Positions 9,166 to 17,848 of a stretch of DNA of 52,305 nucleotides are shown piece after piece. Numbering within the stretch: the first letter of the stretch is position 1; each line of letters opens with the position of its first letter. The DNA is from Candidatus Methanomethylicaceae archaeon (lineage in GTDB: Archaea; Thermoproteota; Methanomethylicia; Methanomethylicales; Methanomethylicaceae). A model generated the notes under the pieces. It worked only from the letters and a program-made list of their open reading frames with translations, had not been told where the DNA came from and ran no database searches. The position numbers and the translations under genes were made by a program. The DNA lies in NCBI GenBank assembly GCA_025057955.1, contig JANXER010000008.1, positions 1 through 52,305 on the forward strand, given 5' to 3'.

Positions 9166-9501
9166 ATGTCGGAGAATAAAACCATAGGAGGAATGTTCAC
9201 AGGAAGCGCAAGAATTGGAGAGATTATGGATACGTTTACACAACTTACTTTAACACCACAAGATATGACTAGCCCAGTGGCATTACAAATGGCCTTAAGT
9301 AGAATCTATGAGGCAATGACAAAAGCTATAACCACAGGCCCTAGGAAGAAGTATATAGCAGAGGTTAGATTTATTGACTCCCTAGGAAATCCAGTTACTA
9401 TAGCATTGGATTTAGGAGAGAAAATGCCGCCATTTTCTAATAAAGAGGTAAAAGCAAGAATTTCAATAGAATTATTCGAAGAGGAAACTAGAGAATTTTA
9501 A
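9166..9501 (+). CDS. Conserved-looking hypothetical protein, 111 aa
   Basis: No family is recognised. The protein has an N-terminal half rich in helix-forming residues (ARIGEIMDTFTQLTLTPQD, ALQMALSRIYEAMTKAI) and a C-terminal half that looks like three beta strands (KKYIAEVRFIDSLGNPVTIALDLG, VKARISIELFEEET). It has no signal peptide or membrane segment. The ribosome site is AAGGGGG upstream of the ATG. It probably shares a transcript with the winged-helix protein before it, and its last 14 bases overlap the end of the HAD gene on the other strand. Confidence 0.6.
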   Translation: MSENKTIGGMFTGSARIGEIMDTFTQLTLTPQDMTSPVALQMALSRIYEAMTKAITTGPRKKYIAEVRFIDSLGNPVTIALDLGEKMPPFSNKEVKARISIELFEEETREF

Positions 9502-10114
9502 ATAATAATTCTCTCAAGCTTCTTATAACATATTGACCGTACATTCTACCATTTCTATCAACATAGTATGCTGAAATACCAGATCTAATTGCGCTTAAAT
9601 AATCTAGTTCATAGCTATCTCCAACATGAATCATTTGTAATGGAGATATGGAAAGACGTTTACAAATCTGAGTATAAACGTTACTATCTTTTATTCTATT
9701 GAAATCTGACACTGTAGAAAATATGTGCTTAAAGTATTTTCTTATATTCCTTGTAGTTACATCTAGAAATATTCTGGCTGAATTAGAAATTATTATTAGA
9801 TTAAATTTATCCTTCAGTGTTTCAAGAACTTCTAAAACTTCTGGATAGAGTTGAACTAAATATGAATGACTTTCTACAAATTCCTTTGGATTTACTTTCA
9901 GTTCGTACTTCTCTATCCAATAATTAATATCATACCACTCTAATCTGTTTGGACCAATGTTTTCATAATCTTTATAGATCATGCTTTTGGCTTCCTCAAG
10001 AGAAATACAATACTTCTGAGCTACTAAGCTTGGTATGGATTCAAGCCAAATAGTATCAGCAAATAATGGGGTAACTAAAGTGCCATCTACATCAAAGGAT
10101 AGCACTTTTTCCAT
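9488..10114 (-). CDS. HAD-superfamily hydrolase
   Basis: This is a cytoplasmic phosphatase-like enzyme of unknown substrate. Motif I is SFDVDGTLVTP at residues 6-16 with the nucleophile and acid aspartates, motif II IIISNSA with the serine near residue 105, motif III the lysine in DFNRIKDSN, and motif IV MIHVGDSYELDYLSA. A helical cap of about 80 residues sits between motifs I and II. The frame extends to 10144, but ATG at 10114 is preceded by GGTGA with four bases between and is the better start. It lies 16 bases after the oxidoreductase gene on the same strand and may be its operon partner. Confidence 0.85.
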   Translation of the reverse strand: MEKVLSFDVDGTLVTPLFADTIWLESIPSLVAQKYCISLEEAKSMIYKDYENIGPNRLEWYDINYWIEKYELKVNPKEFVESHSYLVQLYPEVLEVLETLKDKFNLIIISNSARIFLDVTTRNIRKYFKHIFSTVSDFNRIKDSNVYTQICKRLSISPLQMIHVGDSYELDYLSAIRSGISAYYVDRNGRMYGQYVIRSLRELLFKIL

Positions 10115-10130
10115 TAAATCACCAAAAAAA

Positions 10131-11990
10131 TTAAAGTTTTTCAAGCTCTAAGGCTACATCTTCCAATCCTATTCTAATCAACTTCTCCTTAGTTGGTATT
10201 CCCGTACGTTTATCCCAACCCTTTAGCTCATAGAATTCATCGAGCATTTTATTCAATGTGAATTCATCCGTATGCATGCCTTTTGAAGGGCCGCTGGCTA
10301 TGGGTTCTTCTAGAAATCTTCTTGGCAATGTATCATCTTTTCTCCTTATACCAGCTCTAACATTAAATGCTCTTTCTAAATCGAGAATTCTCTCAGCTAC
10401 ATCTACAAGCTCTTCATATGTATATCCAAATCCTGTCACAGGATTTATCATATCCACATGTCTTTGATTCAAAGTATATCCAAGCAATCTCTCCAAGAAG
10501 TGACATATTATCATTGAGTCGCCTATTGTAGTCCATCTCATAGTTCCAATTACCCATGAGGCTTTTCCTTCCACTGCTTTTCTATCTGAGGCGCCAGCAT
10601 ATTCTCCAGTAGGCCTTGGATCATGATGACTTCCTCCTCTACTAGCAACAGCATAACCAAGGGCCATGCCTCTTAAAGCTCTTGCAGAATGCCCAGGTAT
10701 TTCCAGCCCTTTAACTTGTATTGCAAATCTTTCAGAGTTTCCACCTATAATTCTAGCTGCTCTAAGCGATCCCTCTGCCATTAAATCGCCAATCCCTATT
10801 CTCTTTGCTATTTTTTCAATGGATTGAATAACTACATCATCATTTCCAAACTTGAATTCCATACCATCGGTATTTTCCTTTGTTATAAGACCTTTCTCAT
10901 AACACTCCATTATAAATGATATAGTTACTCCACAGCTTACAGTATCCATGCCATATTCATCGCACATGCTATCTGCCTTTATTACTAAGCCTATATCATT
11001 TATTCCACACATTGAGCCAAAGGAATATATAGTCTCATAATCTGGCCCCTCAGATATTGCGCCCTTCCATTTTCCTTCCTTTACACTAAAAATCTTACTA
11101 GAAGCAATTGGACAAGCAGGACAAGCGCTATCTTTATCCCAATATTTGCTCTTTAATAGCTCAGCACATAAACCCTCCCATCCCTCAAAGTATTCTGTCT
11201 GATAATTTCTTGTTCCAAAACCGCCAAACATATTGTTTATGCTTGAAACTAATATTGGAGTGCCATACACTGGTAGACCTGTAGTTAGAGCTGGTACCTT
11301 TTTAACTTCCTCATTATACCATTTCATCCAAGCCTCTAAAGCTTCTGGATTGGCGGGCTCATTGGTACCACTTCCTCTAACAGCTATGGCTTTTAAGTTC
11401 TTTGATCCCATTACTGCTCCAATTCCACCTCTTCCAGCTGCTCTATATTCAGTTATTACACAAGCATATCTCACTTTATTCTCTCCAGCTGGACCTATTG
11501 CAGATACACTAAGCCTTGGATCTCCAATCTCCTCTTTAATCATCTCTTGAGTCTCGCTAGTTAATCTGCCCCAAAGCCTTTCGGCAGACTTAAATTCCAC
11601 TTTATCATCATCAACAAATATATATACTGGCTTATCTGCTCTTCCAATTATTAATATGCCATCATAACCAGCATATTTTATTTCAGCGCCAATTTGTCCA
11701 CCGCTTATGCTATCGAAATATCCATTCGTAAGAGGAGATTTTGCTGCTAATAGATATTTTCCAGATGTAGGCACATAAATTCCTTGGAATGGTCCAGTCA
11801 TCATGGCTATTACATTTGTTGGATCAAAAGCATCTATTCTTGGATCTATCATATCAAATAGAAATCTTACAGCAAATCCATTTCCACCAAGATATTTTCT
11901 TGCAAATTCATCAGTTATTTCCATTATAGAGGTCTTTCTTGTGGTTAAATTTACTCTTAAAATCTTGCCTTTATAACCACCATATTTCAT
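10131..11990 (-). CDS. aor: Tungsten-type aldehyde ferredoxin oxidoreductase, altered Fe-S ligand set
   Basis: Members oxidise aldehydes to acids with a tungsten bis-pterin and one 4Fe-4S cluster, passing electrons to ferredoxin. The 619 residues match the family: MKYGGYKGKILRVNLT at the start, GGNGFAVRFLFD, the pterin-binding region around AAGRGGIGAVMGSKNLKAI, and LGYAVASRGGSHHDPRP. The usual cluster ligands are CxxCxxxC plus a distant cysteine; here C290 and C293 are present, but the third position is Ser297 (CPACPIASS), with C496 in place. I chose ATG at 11990, preceded by GAGGTGA, over an in-frame start at 12011. It sits five bases after the four-cluster ferredoxin gene, its probable electron partner. 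Confidence 0.92.
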   Translation of the reverse strand: MKYGGYKGKILRVNLTTRKTSIMEITDEFARKYLGGNGFAVRFLFDMIDPRIDAFDPTNVIAMMTGPFQGIYVPTSGKYLLAAKSPLTNGYFDSISGGQIGAEIKYAGYDGILIIGRADKPVYIFVDDDKVEFKSAERLWGRLTSETQEMIKEEIGDPRLSVSAIGPAGENKVRYACVITEYRAAGRGGIGAVMGSKNLKAIAVRGSGTNEPANPEALEAWMKWYNEEVKKVPALTTGLPVYGTPILVSSINNMFGGFGTRNYQTEYFEGWEGLCAELLKSKYWDKDSACPACPIASSKIFSVKEGKWKGAISEGPDYETIYSFGSMCGINDIGLVIKADSMCDEYGMDTVSCGVTISFIMECYEKGLITKENTDGMEFKFGNDDVVIQSIEKIAKRIGIGDLMAEGSLRAARIIGGNSERFAIQVKGLEIPGHSARALRGMALGYAVASRGGSHHDPRPTGEYAGASDRKAVEGKASWVIGTMRWTTIGDSMIICHFLERLLGYTLNQRHVDMINPVTGFGYTYEELVDVAERILDLERAFNVRAGIRRKDDTLPRRFLEEPIASGPSKGMHTDEFTLNKMLDEFYELKGWDKRTGIPTKEKLIRIGLEDVALELEKL

Positions 11991-11995
11991 ATTCC

Positions 11996-12427
11996 TCACC
12001 TCGAGAGCCAAATTAATGTAAGTGCCCCCCTAGGACAATGTTTAACGCATTGTGGATCTCCATTGCAAAGATCACAGATTATTGGTTTCTTGGTCTCTGG
12101 ATGAAGTTTTATTCCAAGAAATGGACAAGCTTTAACACAATCACCACAGGAGTCACATAGATCCTCATTTACAACTATATTTCCACCCTTATATGAGAGG
12201 GCCTTTCTTGGACAAGCAGCTATGCAGAAGCGCTTCTCACATCTAGTGCAAATCAAGTACCTCAATGACTTTATTCCTCTGCGAACTATGTTAATTCTTG
12301 ATATTGCTGATCCATACTTTCCATAATGGTATCTTGCACAAACCAACTCACATATTTTACAGAAGATACACTTTTGGGCATCGAACTTTATGAGGGGCTT
12401 TTTTTCTTGAGCTATAACAATGCTCAT
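11996..12427 (-). CDS. Polyferredoxin-type 4Fe-4S subunit, probable partner of the aldehyde oxidoreductase
   Basis: The 143 residues contain sixteen cysteines in four groups of four (about residues 20-30, 60-72, 91-101 and 118-131), enough for four 4Fe-4S clusters. The pattern resembles HycB/AorA-like electron transfer subunits rather than a free two-cluster ferredoxin. Motifs include CDSCGDCVKACP and CVKHCPRGAL. No signal peptide is seen, so it should be cytoplasmic. It is the first gene of a leftward pair with the oxidoreductase, five bases apart, which suggests a two-subunit enzyme passing electrons from aldehyde oxidation to a further carrier. Confidence 0.9.
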   Translation of the reverse strand: MSIVIAQEKKPLIKFDAQKCIFCKICELVCARYHYGKYGSAISRINIVRRGIKSLRYLICTRCEKRFCIAACPRKALSYKGGNIVVNEDLCDSCGDCVKACPFLGIKLHPETKKPIICDLCNGDPQCVKHCPRGALTLIWLSR

Positions 12428-12525
12428 ACTTTACACCGAGTTAGGAAAAAAAAGAACTCATTTATTAATTTTAATGTTCTAGAAAAGTTTTTCTTACTTT
12501 AATCCGATAATAATCATGGTGATAA
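12428..12525. promoter_or_regulatory. Divergent promoter between aldehyde oxidoreductase pair and HMGL-type gene
   Basis: A 98-base AT-rich gap separates two outward-facing genes. It contains a spaced inverted repeat, AGAAC near 12450 and GTTCT near 12475, around a TTTATTAATTTTAAT core that could be a TATA element for either strand. GGTGAT precedes the rightward ATG. Whether the inverted repeat binds a regulator is a guess. Confidence 0.35.
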
Positions 12526-13761
12526 ATGATGGAACCTTGGAGGAGTGATAAGTGGTTCGTAAGTCCATTCAATTATGAAGAAGAGATTAGAAAATTAATG
12601 TTTTTACCAGAGAGGGTTATTTTTCATGATGTTACATTGAGAGATGGAGAGCAACAAGTAGGAGTAATATTTAATAAGCATGATAAAATGGCAATAGCAA
12701 GAGCTCTTAATAGAGCTGGAGTAGATAGAATAGAGATTGGAGCACCAGGGATATCTGATGAGGATAGAGAGGCCATTAAAATGATTGTTACAGCTTCCCT
12801 AGAGGCAGAGATATATTCATGGTGTAGAAATAATAGACTAGATATTGAAATTGCAAAAGAGTGTGGAAGTAGTGGTGTTGTAATAGAAACTCCCTCAAGT
12901 CCAATAATGATTGAAAAACCACATTCTACAAATTTAGAACTTTTGAAAAATCAAATTTCAGAAAATGCTCAAATTGCAAAATCTGAAGGAATGAAGGTTA
13001 TTTTATTACTTGTGGATGCTACACGCTCAAGCTTGAAAATATTAAGTGATATAATTCAAAGTTCAGAAAAATATTGTGATGGAATTACAATATCAGATAC
13101 CTTTGGATCTATTCTTCCCTTCTCTATGTTCCATTTGATAAGAAAAATTAAGGAAATAACAAAAAAGCCCATAGAAATTCACTGTCATAATGATTTTGGG
13201 CTTGCAACAGCTAATACTCTTGCTGCAGTTGCAGCTGGAGCATCATGTGTTCATGTAACAGTAAATGGATTTGGAGAGAGGGCAGGAAATGCCCCATTAG
13301 GAGAAGTTGCACTTTCGCTAAAACTACTAATGGGTGTAAATTGTAATATAAAATTAGAGGAGCTCTATAAATTGGCAAATATTGTAGCAAGATATGCAGG
13401 AATTCCAATTCCATTGAATAAGCCCATTGTAGGTCAAAATATATTCAAAATAGAGTCCTCACAATCAGCACAATGGCTTTCGAGGGGGGATCCATTAGCT
13501 GCATATCCATTTCTGAAGGAACTTATAGGCAATCCAGAGTCCAAAGTAGTTTTAAGTAAGAAGAGCGGTTTCTATAATTTAAAACTAAAGCTCGAGGAAT
13601 TGAAAATTAATGTGCCAGAGGAAAAATATCCAGAAATTCTCAGCTTAATCTATAGGTACTCTTTAGAGAAGAAAGGAGAAGTAACAGATGATGAACTTTT
13701 AGATATTCTAGAGAGGCTTGGATTATATCAATACAAAGTGGAGGATTATATGAGGGGATAG
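12526..13761 (+). CDS. HMGL/alpha-isopropylmalate synthase-family carboxyltransferase
   Basis: This DRE-TIM barrel enzyme condenses an acetyl-type CoA ester with a 2-oxo acid, or performs the reverse cleavage. The signatures are TLRDGEQQVG near residue 40, GVDRIEIGAPG, and the metal-binding HCHNDFGLATANTLAA near residue 225, followed by NGFGERAGNAPLGE. At 411 residues it lacks the long LeuA regulatory domain, so homocitrate synthase, a short isopropylmalate or citramalate synthase, or a related lyase are all possible; the substrate cannot be told from sequence alone. A GGTGAT site precedes the ATG; a second ATG follows at once. The separate cimA gene nearby means it probably has a different substrate. 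Confidence 0.85.
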   Translation: MMEPWRSDKWFVSPFNYEEEIRKLMFLPERVIFHDVTLRDGEQQVGVIFNKHDKMAIARALNRAGVDRIEIGAPGISDEDREAIKMIVTASLEAEIYSWCRNNRLDIEIAKECGSSGVVIETPSSPIMIEKPHSTNLELLKNQISENAQIAKSEGMKVILLLVDATRSSLKILSDIIQSSEKYCDGITISDTFGSILPFSMFHLIRKIKEITKKPIEIHCHNDFGLATANTLAAVAAGASCVHVTVNGFGERAGNAPLGEVALSLKLLMGVNCNIKLEELYKLANIVARYAGIPIPLNKPIVGQNIFKIESSQSAQWLSRGDPLAAYPFLKELIGNPESKVVLSKKSGFYNLKLKLEELKINVPEEKYPEILSLIYRYSLEKKGEVTDDELLDILERLGLYQYKVEDYMRG

Positions 13762-13768
13762 TTTCTTC

Positions 13769-14533
13769 ATGAGACTACTGAAGAATATAATCGTACCTGC
13801 TCCATATTCAATTATTTTTTTAAAAAATCATAATGTATTGATATTGGCAGATATTCATATAGGCTACGAATCCTACTTAAAGGAAAGAGGAATATATTTA
13901 CCTCAACAATCCTATCATCAAATGCGTTCAATAATTGAAAAAGCCATTAATATCACTAAAGCAAAATCCTTAATTTTCTTAGGAGATGTAAAGCATGAAT
14001 TTGGAAAACCCTCTCCACAAGAATGGATTGAGGTAAAGGATTTATTATCTTTTTTATTAAATAATGGCCTTGAAGTTCATTTAGTAAGAGGAAATCATGA
14101 TAATTATATAATAGCAATACTTAGTAAATTCAATATTCCATTACATGATCCATACATGATGATAGATAATATATTATTATTTCATGGTCATAAAGATATA
14201 GATATACCAAAGGATGTAAATGTTATAATAATGGGACATGAGCATCCAGCTGTTTCCTCAAAAGATTACACAGGATCAAGATATAAATTCAAGTGCTTTC
14301 TAATAGGAAAAATGAATAATAGAAGAAAATTGATTGTTCTTCCATCCTTCTCTCCATTCTCCCCTGGCATGGGAATAAATGAAATTTCAAAAAATGAATT
14401 GCTTTCACCATTACTTCGATCCATTGATATAGATTCCTTTACACCCATAGTAGTGGAGGAGGGTGTTGGAGTTTTCAGATTTCCTCAAATTGGACTGATG
14501 AGGTCTATAATTAAATTGCGAAATGCTTATTAG
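13769..14533 (+). CDS. SbcD/Mre11-related archaeal metallophosphoesterase
   Basis: This calcineurin-type phosphoesterase shows the full set of two-metal motifs: LILADIHIGYE near residue 27, IFLGDVKHEFG near 70, RGNHDN near 112, LFHGHKD near 145 and IIMGHEHPA near 160. It matches the archaeal SbcD-related phosphoesterase group (TIGR00024-like) of about 250 residues, whose substrate is unknown; it lacks the extra domains of true Mre11. It begins seven bases after the HMGL-type gene, so the two are probably co-transcribed, though no functional link is evident. Confidence 0.88.
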   Translation: MRLLKNIIVPAPYSIIFLKNHNVLILADIHIGYESYLKERGIYLPQQSYHQMRSIIEKAINITKAKSLIFLGDVKHEFGKPSPQEWIEVKDLLSFLLNNGLEVHLVRGNHDNYIIAILSKFNIPLHDPYMMIDNILLFHGHKDIDIPKDVNVIIMGHEHPAVSSKDYTGSRYKFKCFLIGKMNNRRKLIVLPSFSPFSPGMGINEISKNELLSPLLRSIDIDSFTPIVVEEGVGVFRFPQIGLMRSIIKLRNAY

Positions 14534-14630
14534 AAATATTTATGCACATTAACATTATCGGAGCTGAGTAATGGTGAGGGATAATCCCCGCCAACTAGGC
14601 TTATTATAAATAATAACTTGGTGAAATCTC
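14534..14630 (+). promoter_or_regulatory. Promoter and leader of the ilvBNC-cimA operon
   Basis: An AAATATTTATG box at about 14534-14544 with GAAA before it looks like BRE plus TATA and would start a transcript near 14565, giving a leader of roughly 65 bases. The leader contains a C/G-rich island (GGTGAGGG then ATCCCCGCC) unusual in this AT-rich DNA, and a second GCTTATTATAAATAAT element that resembles the first box. GGTGA lies before the ilvB ATG. The island may mark a regulatory structure, but I see no recognised riboswitch. Confidence 0.4.
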
Positions 14631-16316
14631 ATGAAAATTTCAGGAGCTAGGGCTATTGTGGAGGCTTTAAAAAGAGAGAAGGTTGAAGTAATCTTTGGAA
14701 TTCCTGGTGGAGCTACTATTCCTTTTTATGATGTACTATTAGAAAGCGATATAAGGCATGTGCTTGCGAGGCATGAACAATGTGCAGCTCATATGGCAGA
14801 TGGATATGCTAGAGTAAAAGGCGTCCCTGGAGTATGTACTGCTACTAGTGGTCCTGGAGCTACTAATCTAGTTACTGGATTAGCCGCAGCCTATATGGAT
14901 AGCTCTCCAGTAATAGCCATAACTGGGCAAGTTCCTAGATCCATGGTAGGTAAAGATGCCTTTCAGGAAGCAGATATAGTTGGAATAGTCAATCCAATAA
15001 CAAAATATACATTTCAACTAGAATCCGCCTCTCAAATACCAGATGTCATAAGATTGGCATTTATTATTGCTTCAACAAATAGAAGAGGACCAGTTCTAAT
15101 AGATGTGCCAAGGGATGTGCAACTTGAGGATGTGGATTTTGATTATACTGAGAGAATTAAGATTAAAGGATATGTTGTTAGAACTGGAGAGCCCCATCCC
15201 TACTCCATAAAGAGGGCCATTGGATTAATCATGGGATCAGAAAGGCCAATGATATTAGCAGGAGGAGGAGTAATAGCTTCAAATGCTTCTGAGGAACTCA
15301 TTAAATTTGCAGAGCTTATTATGTCTCCCATTGTAACAACGTTAATGGGAAAAGGAGCCGTTCCAGAAGATCATCCATTATGTTTAGGAATGGTAGGAAT
15401 GCATGGAAGAATAGAGTGTAATAAAGCCATTGAAGAGGCTGATTTAATAATAGCAATAGGAACAAGATTTGGAGATAGAACTACTGGAAAATTAGATGAA
15501 TTTGGAAGAAATGCAAAAATTATACATATAGATATTGATCCTGCGGAAATTGGAAAGAATGTTAAGGTTGATGTTCCAATAGTTGCAGATGCAAAAAAAG
15601 CTTTAATTGCATTATATTCAAAACTAATAGAGTTTGGATTTTCAAGAAAGGAGAGTGAATGGATTAATAAAATAAATCGTCTTAAGGAGAGCTTTGCCTC
15701 AAACTATGAAGAGAAAGGCGATGGGCTTAAGCCCTCTAAAATTTTGAAGATTTTGAGAAATATTCTACCAAAGAATGCCATAATAACAACAGGAGTAGGA
15801 CAAAATCAAATGTGGGCAGCATTACATTTCAAAGTCTTTGAGCCAAGGACATTCATAACATCTGGAGGATTAGGAGCTATGGGCTTTGGTCTTCCAGCTG
15901 CTATAGGTGCAAAAGTGGCAGCTCCAGATAGACCGGTTTTCAATATTGATGGTGATGGTAGTTTTCTAATGACTGAACAAGATCTTGCTACAGCAGTAAC
16001 TGAGAGAATCCCCATTGTCTCAATAATTCTAAAGAATAGATCTTTGGGAATGGTGAGGCAATGGCAGTGTCTATTCTGGAATAAAAGATATGCTTATGTT
16101 GATCTTGGTAATGTGCCAGACTTTGTAAAATTAGCAGAGGCTTATGGTGCTGAAGGAATAAGAATAGAGAGCTATGAGGAATTTGAAAGAGCTGCTAGAA
16201 GAAGCCTCTCTGCAGAAATGCCAATAGTAATGGAAGTTCCAATCTCTCCTGATGAAAAAGTACTGCCCATGGTTCCCCCTGGAAAGAGTCTGAAAGAGGT
16301 GATATGGTATGGTTGA
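14631..16316 (+). CDS. ilvB: Acetolactate synthase, large (catalytic) subunit
   Basis: The enzyme joins two pyruvates, or pyruvate and 2-oxobutyrate, using thiamine diphosphate and FAD: the first common step to valine, leucine and isoleucine. The 561 residues show the catalytic glutamate in RHEQCAAHMADGYAR, the PGATNLVTGLA stretch, an FAD-binding middle domain, and the thiamine diphosphate motif GDGSFLMTEQDL running to ILKNRSLGMVRQW. GGTGA precedes the ATG. The last eight bases overlap ilvN, the regulatory subunit, so both are made together. Confidence 0.97.
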   Translation: MKISGARAIVEALKREKVEVIFGIPGGATIPFYDVLLESDIRHVLARHEQCAAHMADGYARVKGVPGVCTATSGPGATNLVTGLAAAYMDSSPVIAITGQVPRSMVGKDAFQEADIVGIVNPITKYTFQLESASQIPDVIRLAFIIASTNRRGPVLIDVPRDVQLEDVDFDYTERIKIKGYVVRTGEPHPYSIKRAIGLIMGSERPMILAGGGVIASNASEELIKFAELIMSPIVTTLMGKGAVPEDHPLCLGMVGMHGRIECNKAIEEADLIIAIGTRFGDRTTGKLDEFGRNAKIIHIDIDPAEIGKNVKVDVPIVADAKKALIALYSKLIEFGFSRKESEWINKINRLKESFASNYEEKGDGLKPSKILKILRNILPKNAIITTGVGQNQMWAALHFKVFEPRTFITSGGLGAMGFGLPAAIGAKVAAPDRPVFNIDGDGSFLMTEQDLATAVTERIPIVSIILKNRSLGMVRQWQCLFWNKRYAYVDLGNVPDFVKLAEAYGAEGIRIESYEEFERAARRSLSAEMPIVMEVPISPDEKVLPMVPPGKSLKEVIWYG

Positions 16317-16815
16317 TAACTTTCATATTATATCTGCTCTTGTTGAAGATAGGCCAGGAGTATTATTCAGAGTAACCTCTTTAATAAGGAGGAGGAATTT
16401 CAATATTGATACAATAACCGTTGGAAGTACTGAAAGAGAGGGCATTTCAAGAATTACATTGACCATGCGTGGAGATGAGAATATAGTAGAACAATTGGTA
16501 AAACAACTTAGTAAAATTCCAGACATAATAAAAATAAGCGAGCTAAAACCAAGTGAGTCGGTTTATAGGGAGATGGCAATAATAAAGGTCTTAGCTCAAG
16601 ATGCTGAAAGAAGATCCGATGTCTTAAATTATGTCTCAATATTTAGAGGAAAAATAATAGATGCTTCCAAGGATTCACTTACGATAGAGATTGTAGGAAA
16701 TCCTAATAAAATAAATGCTTTTATTGAAATAATGAAGAGCTTTGGAATAATTGAAATGGCAAAAACTGGAATTGTAGCATTACAAAGAGGATTAAGAGGA
16801 AAGATTGAAGGATGA
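16309..16815 (+). CDS. ilvN: Acetolactate synthase, small (regulatory) subunit
   Basis: IlvN activates the large subunit and passes on feedback inhibition by valine or other branched-chain amino acids. Residues 1-75 are an ACT domain (ALVEDRPGVLFRVTSLIRRR, NFNIDTITVG), and residues 85-165 are the C-terminal domain (REMAIIKVLAQDAERRSDV, GKIIDASKDSLTIEIVG). The length of 168 is standard. It starts inside the last codons of ilvB, just after a GGTGAT, and 43 bases separate it from ilvC. Confidence 0.96.
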   Translation: MVDNFHIISALVEDRPGVLFRVTSLIRRRNFNIDTITVGSTEREGISRITLTMRGDENIVEQLVKQLSKIPDIIKISELKPSESVYREMAIIKVLAQDAERRSDVLNYVSIFRGKIIDASKDSLTIEIVGNPNKINAFIEIMKSFGIIEMAKTGIVALQRGLRGKIEG

Positions 16816-16858
16816 AAACTTTAATATAAGTTCATTAAGAATTTAAAAAGGGATTATT

Positions 16859-17848
16859 ATGGCTATAATATACAAGGATGAAGATGCAAATCTTTCTATT
16901 CTTAAGGATAAGACAATAGCAGTAATAGGTTATGGAAGTCAAGGGAAGCATCAAGCACTTAATATGAGAGATAGTGGATTGAATGTAATAATAGGATTGA
17001 GAAAGGAAGGAAAATCTTGGAATATGGCTGAGGAGGATGGATTCAAAGTATATGAAATATCAGAAGCTTCAAAAATTTCAGATTTTATAGCAATTTTAAT
17101 TCCTGATGTGGAGCAACCAAGAATTTATGAAAAGGAAATTGCTCCATATTTAACAAAAGGAAAAATACTTGGCTTTGCTCATGGATTTAATATACACTTC
17201 GGCTTAATAAGACCGCCCAATTACGTAGATGTAATAATGGTAGCACCAAAAAGCCCAGGAGTTAGAGTGCGTGAGGAATTCTTAAAGGGCTATGGTGTTC
17301 CTGCTCTTGTAGCAGTATATCAAGATGCCACTGGATATGCTTGGGAGGAGGCTTTGGCTTGGGCTAAAGCCATTGGATCGACAAAACCAGGGGTAATAAA
17401 AACTACATTCAAGGAAGAAACTGAAACAGATCTCTTTGGAGAGCAATGCGTTTTAGTGGGAGGATTAATGGAGTTGATAAAGAAGGGATTTGAGGTGCTA
17501 ATTGAAAATGGCTATCAACCAGAGCTTGCCTACTTCGAAGTATTGAATGAAACTAAGCTCATCATGGATTTAATTCATCAAGGTGGAATTGAACATATGC
17601 TAAAGGGAGTAAGTGATACCGCTAAGTATGGTGGCTTAGTATATGGACCAAAAGTTATAGATGATCATGTAAAAAGGAATATGTATAAAATATTGGAAAA
17701 TGTTACAAGTGGAAATTTTGCTAAGGAGTGGATGGGTGATCCTGAAAAAAGTAGAAAGAAGTTGAACGAGCTTATGAGTGAAATACAAAAGCACCCAATA
17801 GAGAAAACTGGAAAAGAAGTAAGACGACTAATGGGAATTGAGAAGTGA
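16859..17848 (+). CDS. ilvC: Ketol-acid reductoisomerase, class I
   Basis: IlvC converts acetolactate or acetohydroxybutyrate to the dihydroxy acids with magnesium and NAD(P)H. The 329 residues fit the short class I form. Marks are the dinucleotide site [14 protein letters not shown] near residue 21, [11 protein letters not shown] with the catalytic histidine, the metal-binding [11 protein letters not shown] near residue 190, and the C-terminal knotted-domain glutamates in [14 protein letters not shown]. It lies between ilvN and cimA; its end overlaps the probable start of cimA. Dihydroxyacid dehydratase and transaminase genes are not in this window. Confidence 0.97.
   Translation: MAIIYKDEDANLSILKDKTIAVIGYGSQGKHQALNMRDSGLNVIIGLRKEGKSWNMAEEDGFKVYEISEASKISDFIAILIPDVEQPRIYEKEIAPYLTKGKILGFAHGFNIHFGLIRPPNYVDVIMVAPKSPGVRVREEFLKGYGVPALVAVYQDATGYAWEEALAWAKAIGSTKPGVIKTTFKEETETDLFGEQCVLVGGLMELIKKGFEVLIENGYQPELAYFEVLNETKLIMDLIHQGGIEHMLKGVSDTAKYGGLVYGPKVIDDHVKRNMYKILENVTSGNFAKEWMGDPEKSRKKLNELMSEIQKHPIEKTGKEVRRLMGIEK

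Noticed and set aside
9488-12011. Longer starts for the HAD and aldehyde oxidoreductase genes (10144 and 12011)
   Set aside because: Internal ATGs at 10114 and 11990 have GGTGA/GAGGTGA sites and match family N termini.
14555-14605. C/D-box small RNA in the ilv leader
   Set aside because: A CTGA and TGGTGA pair is present, but the outer C and D boxes are missing.
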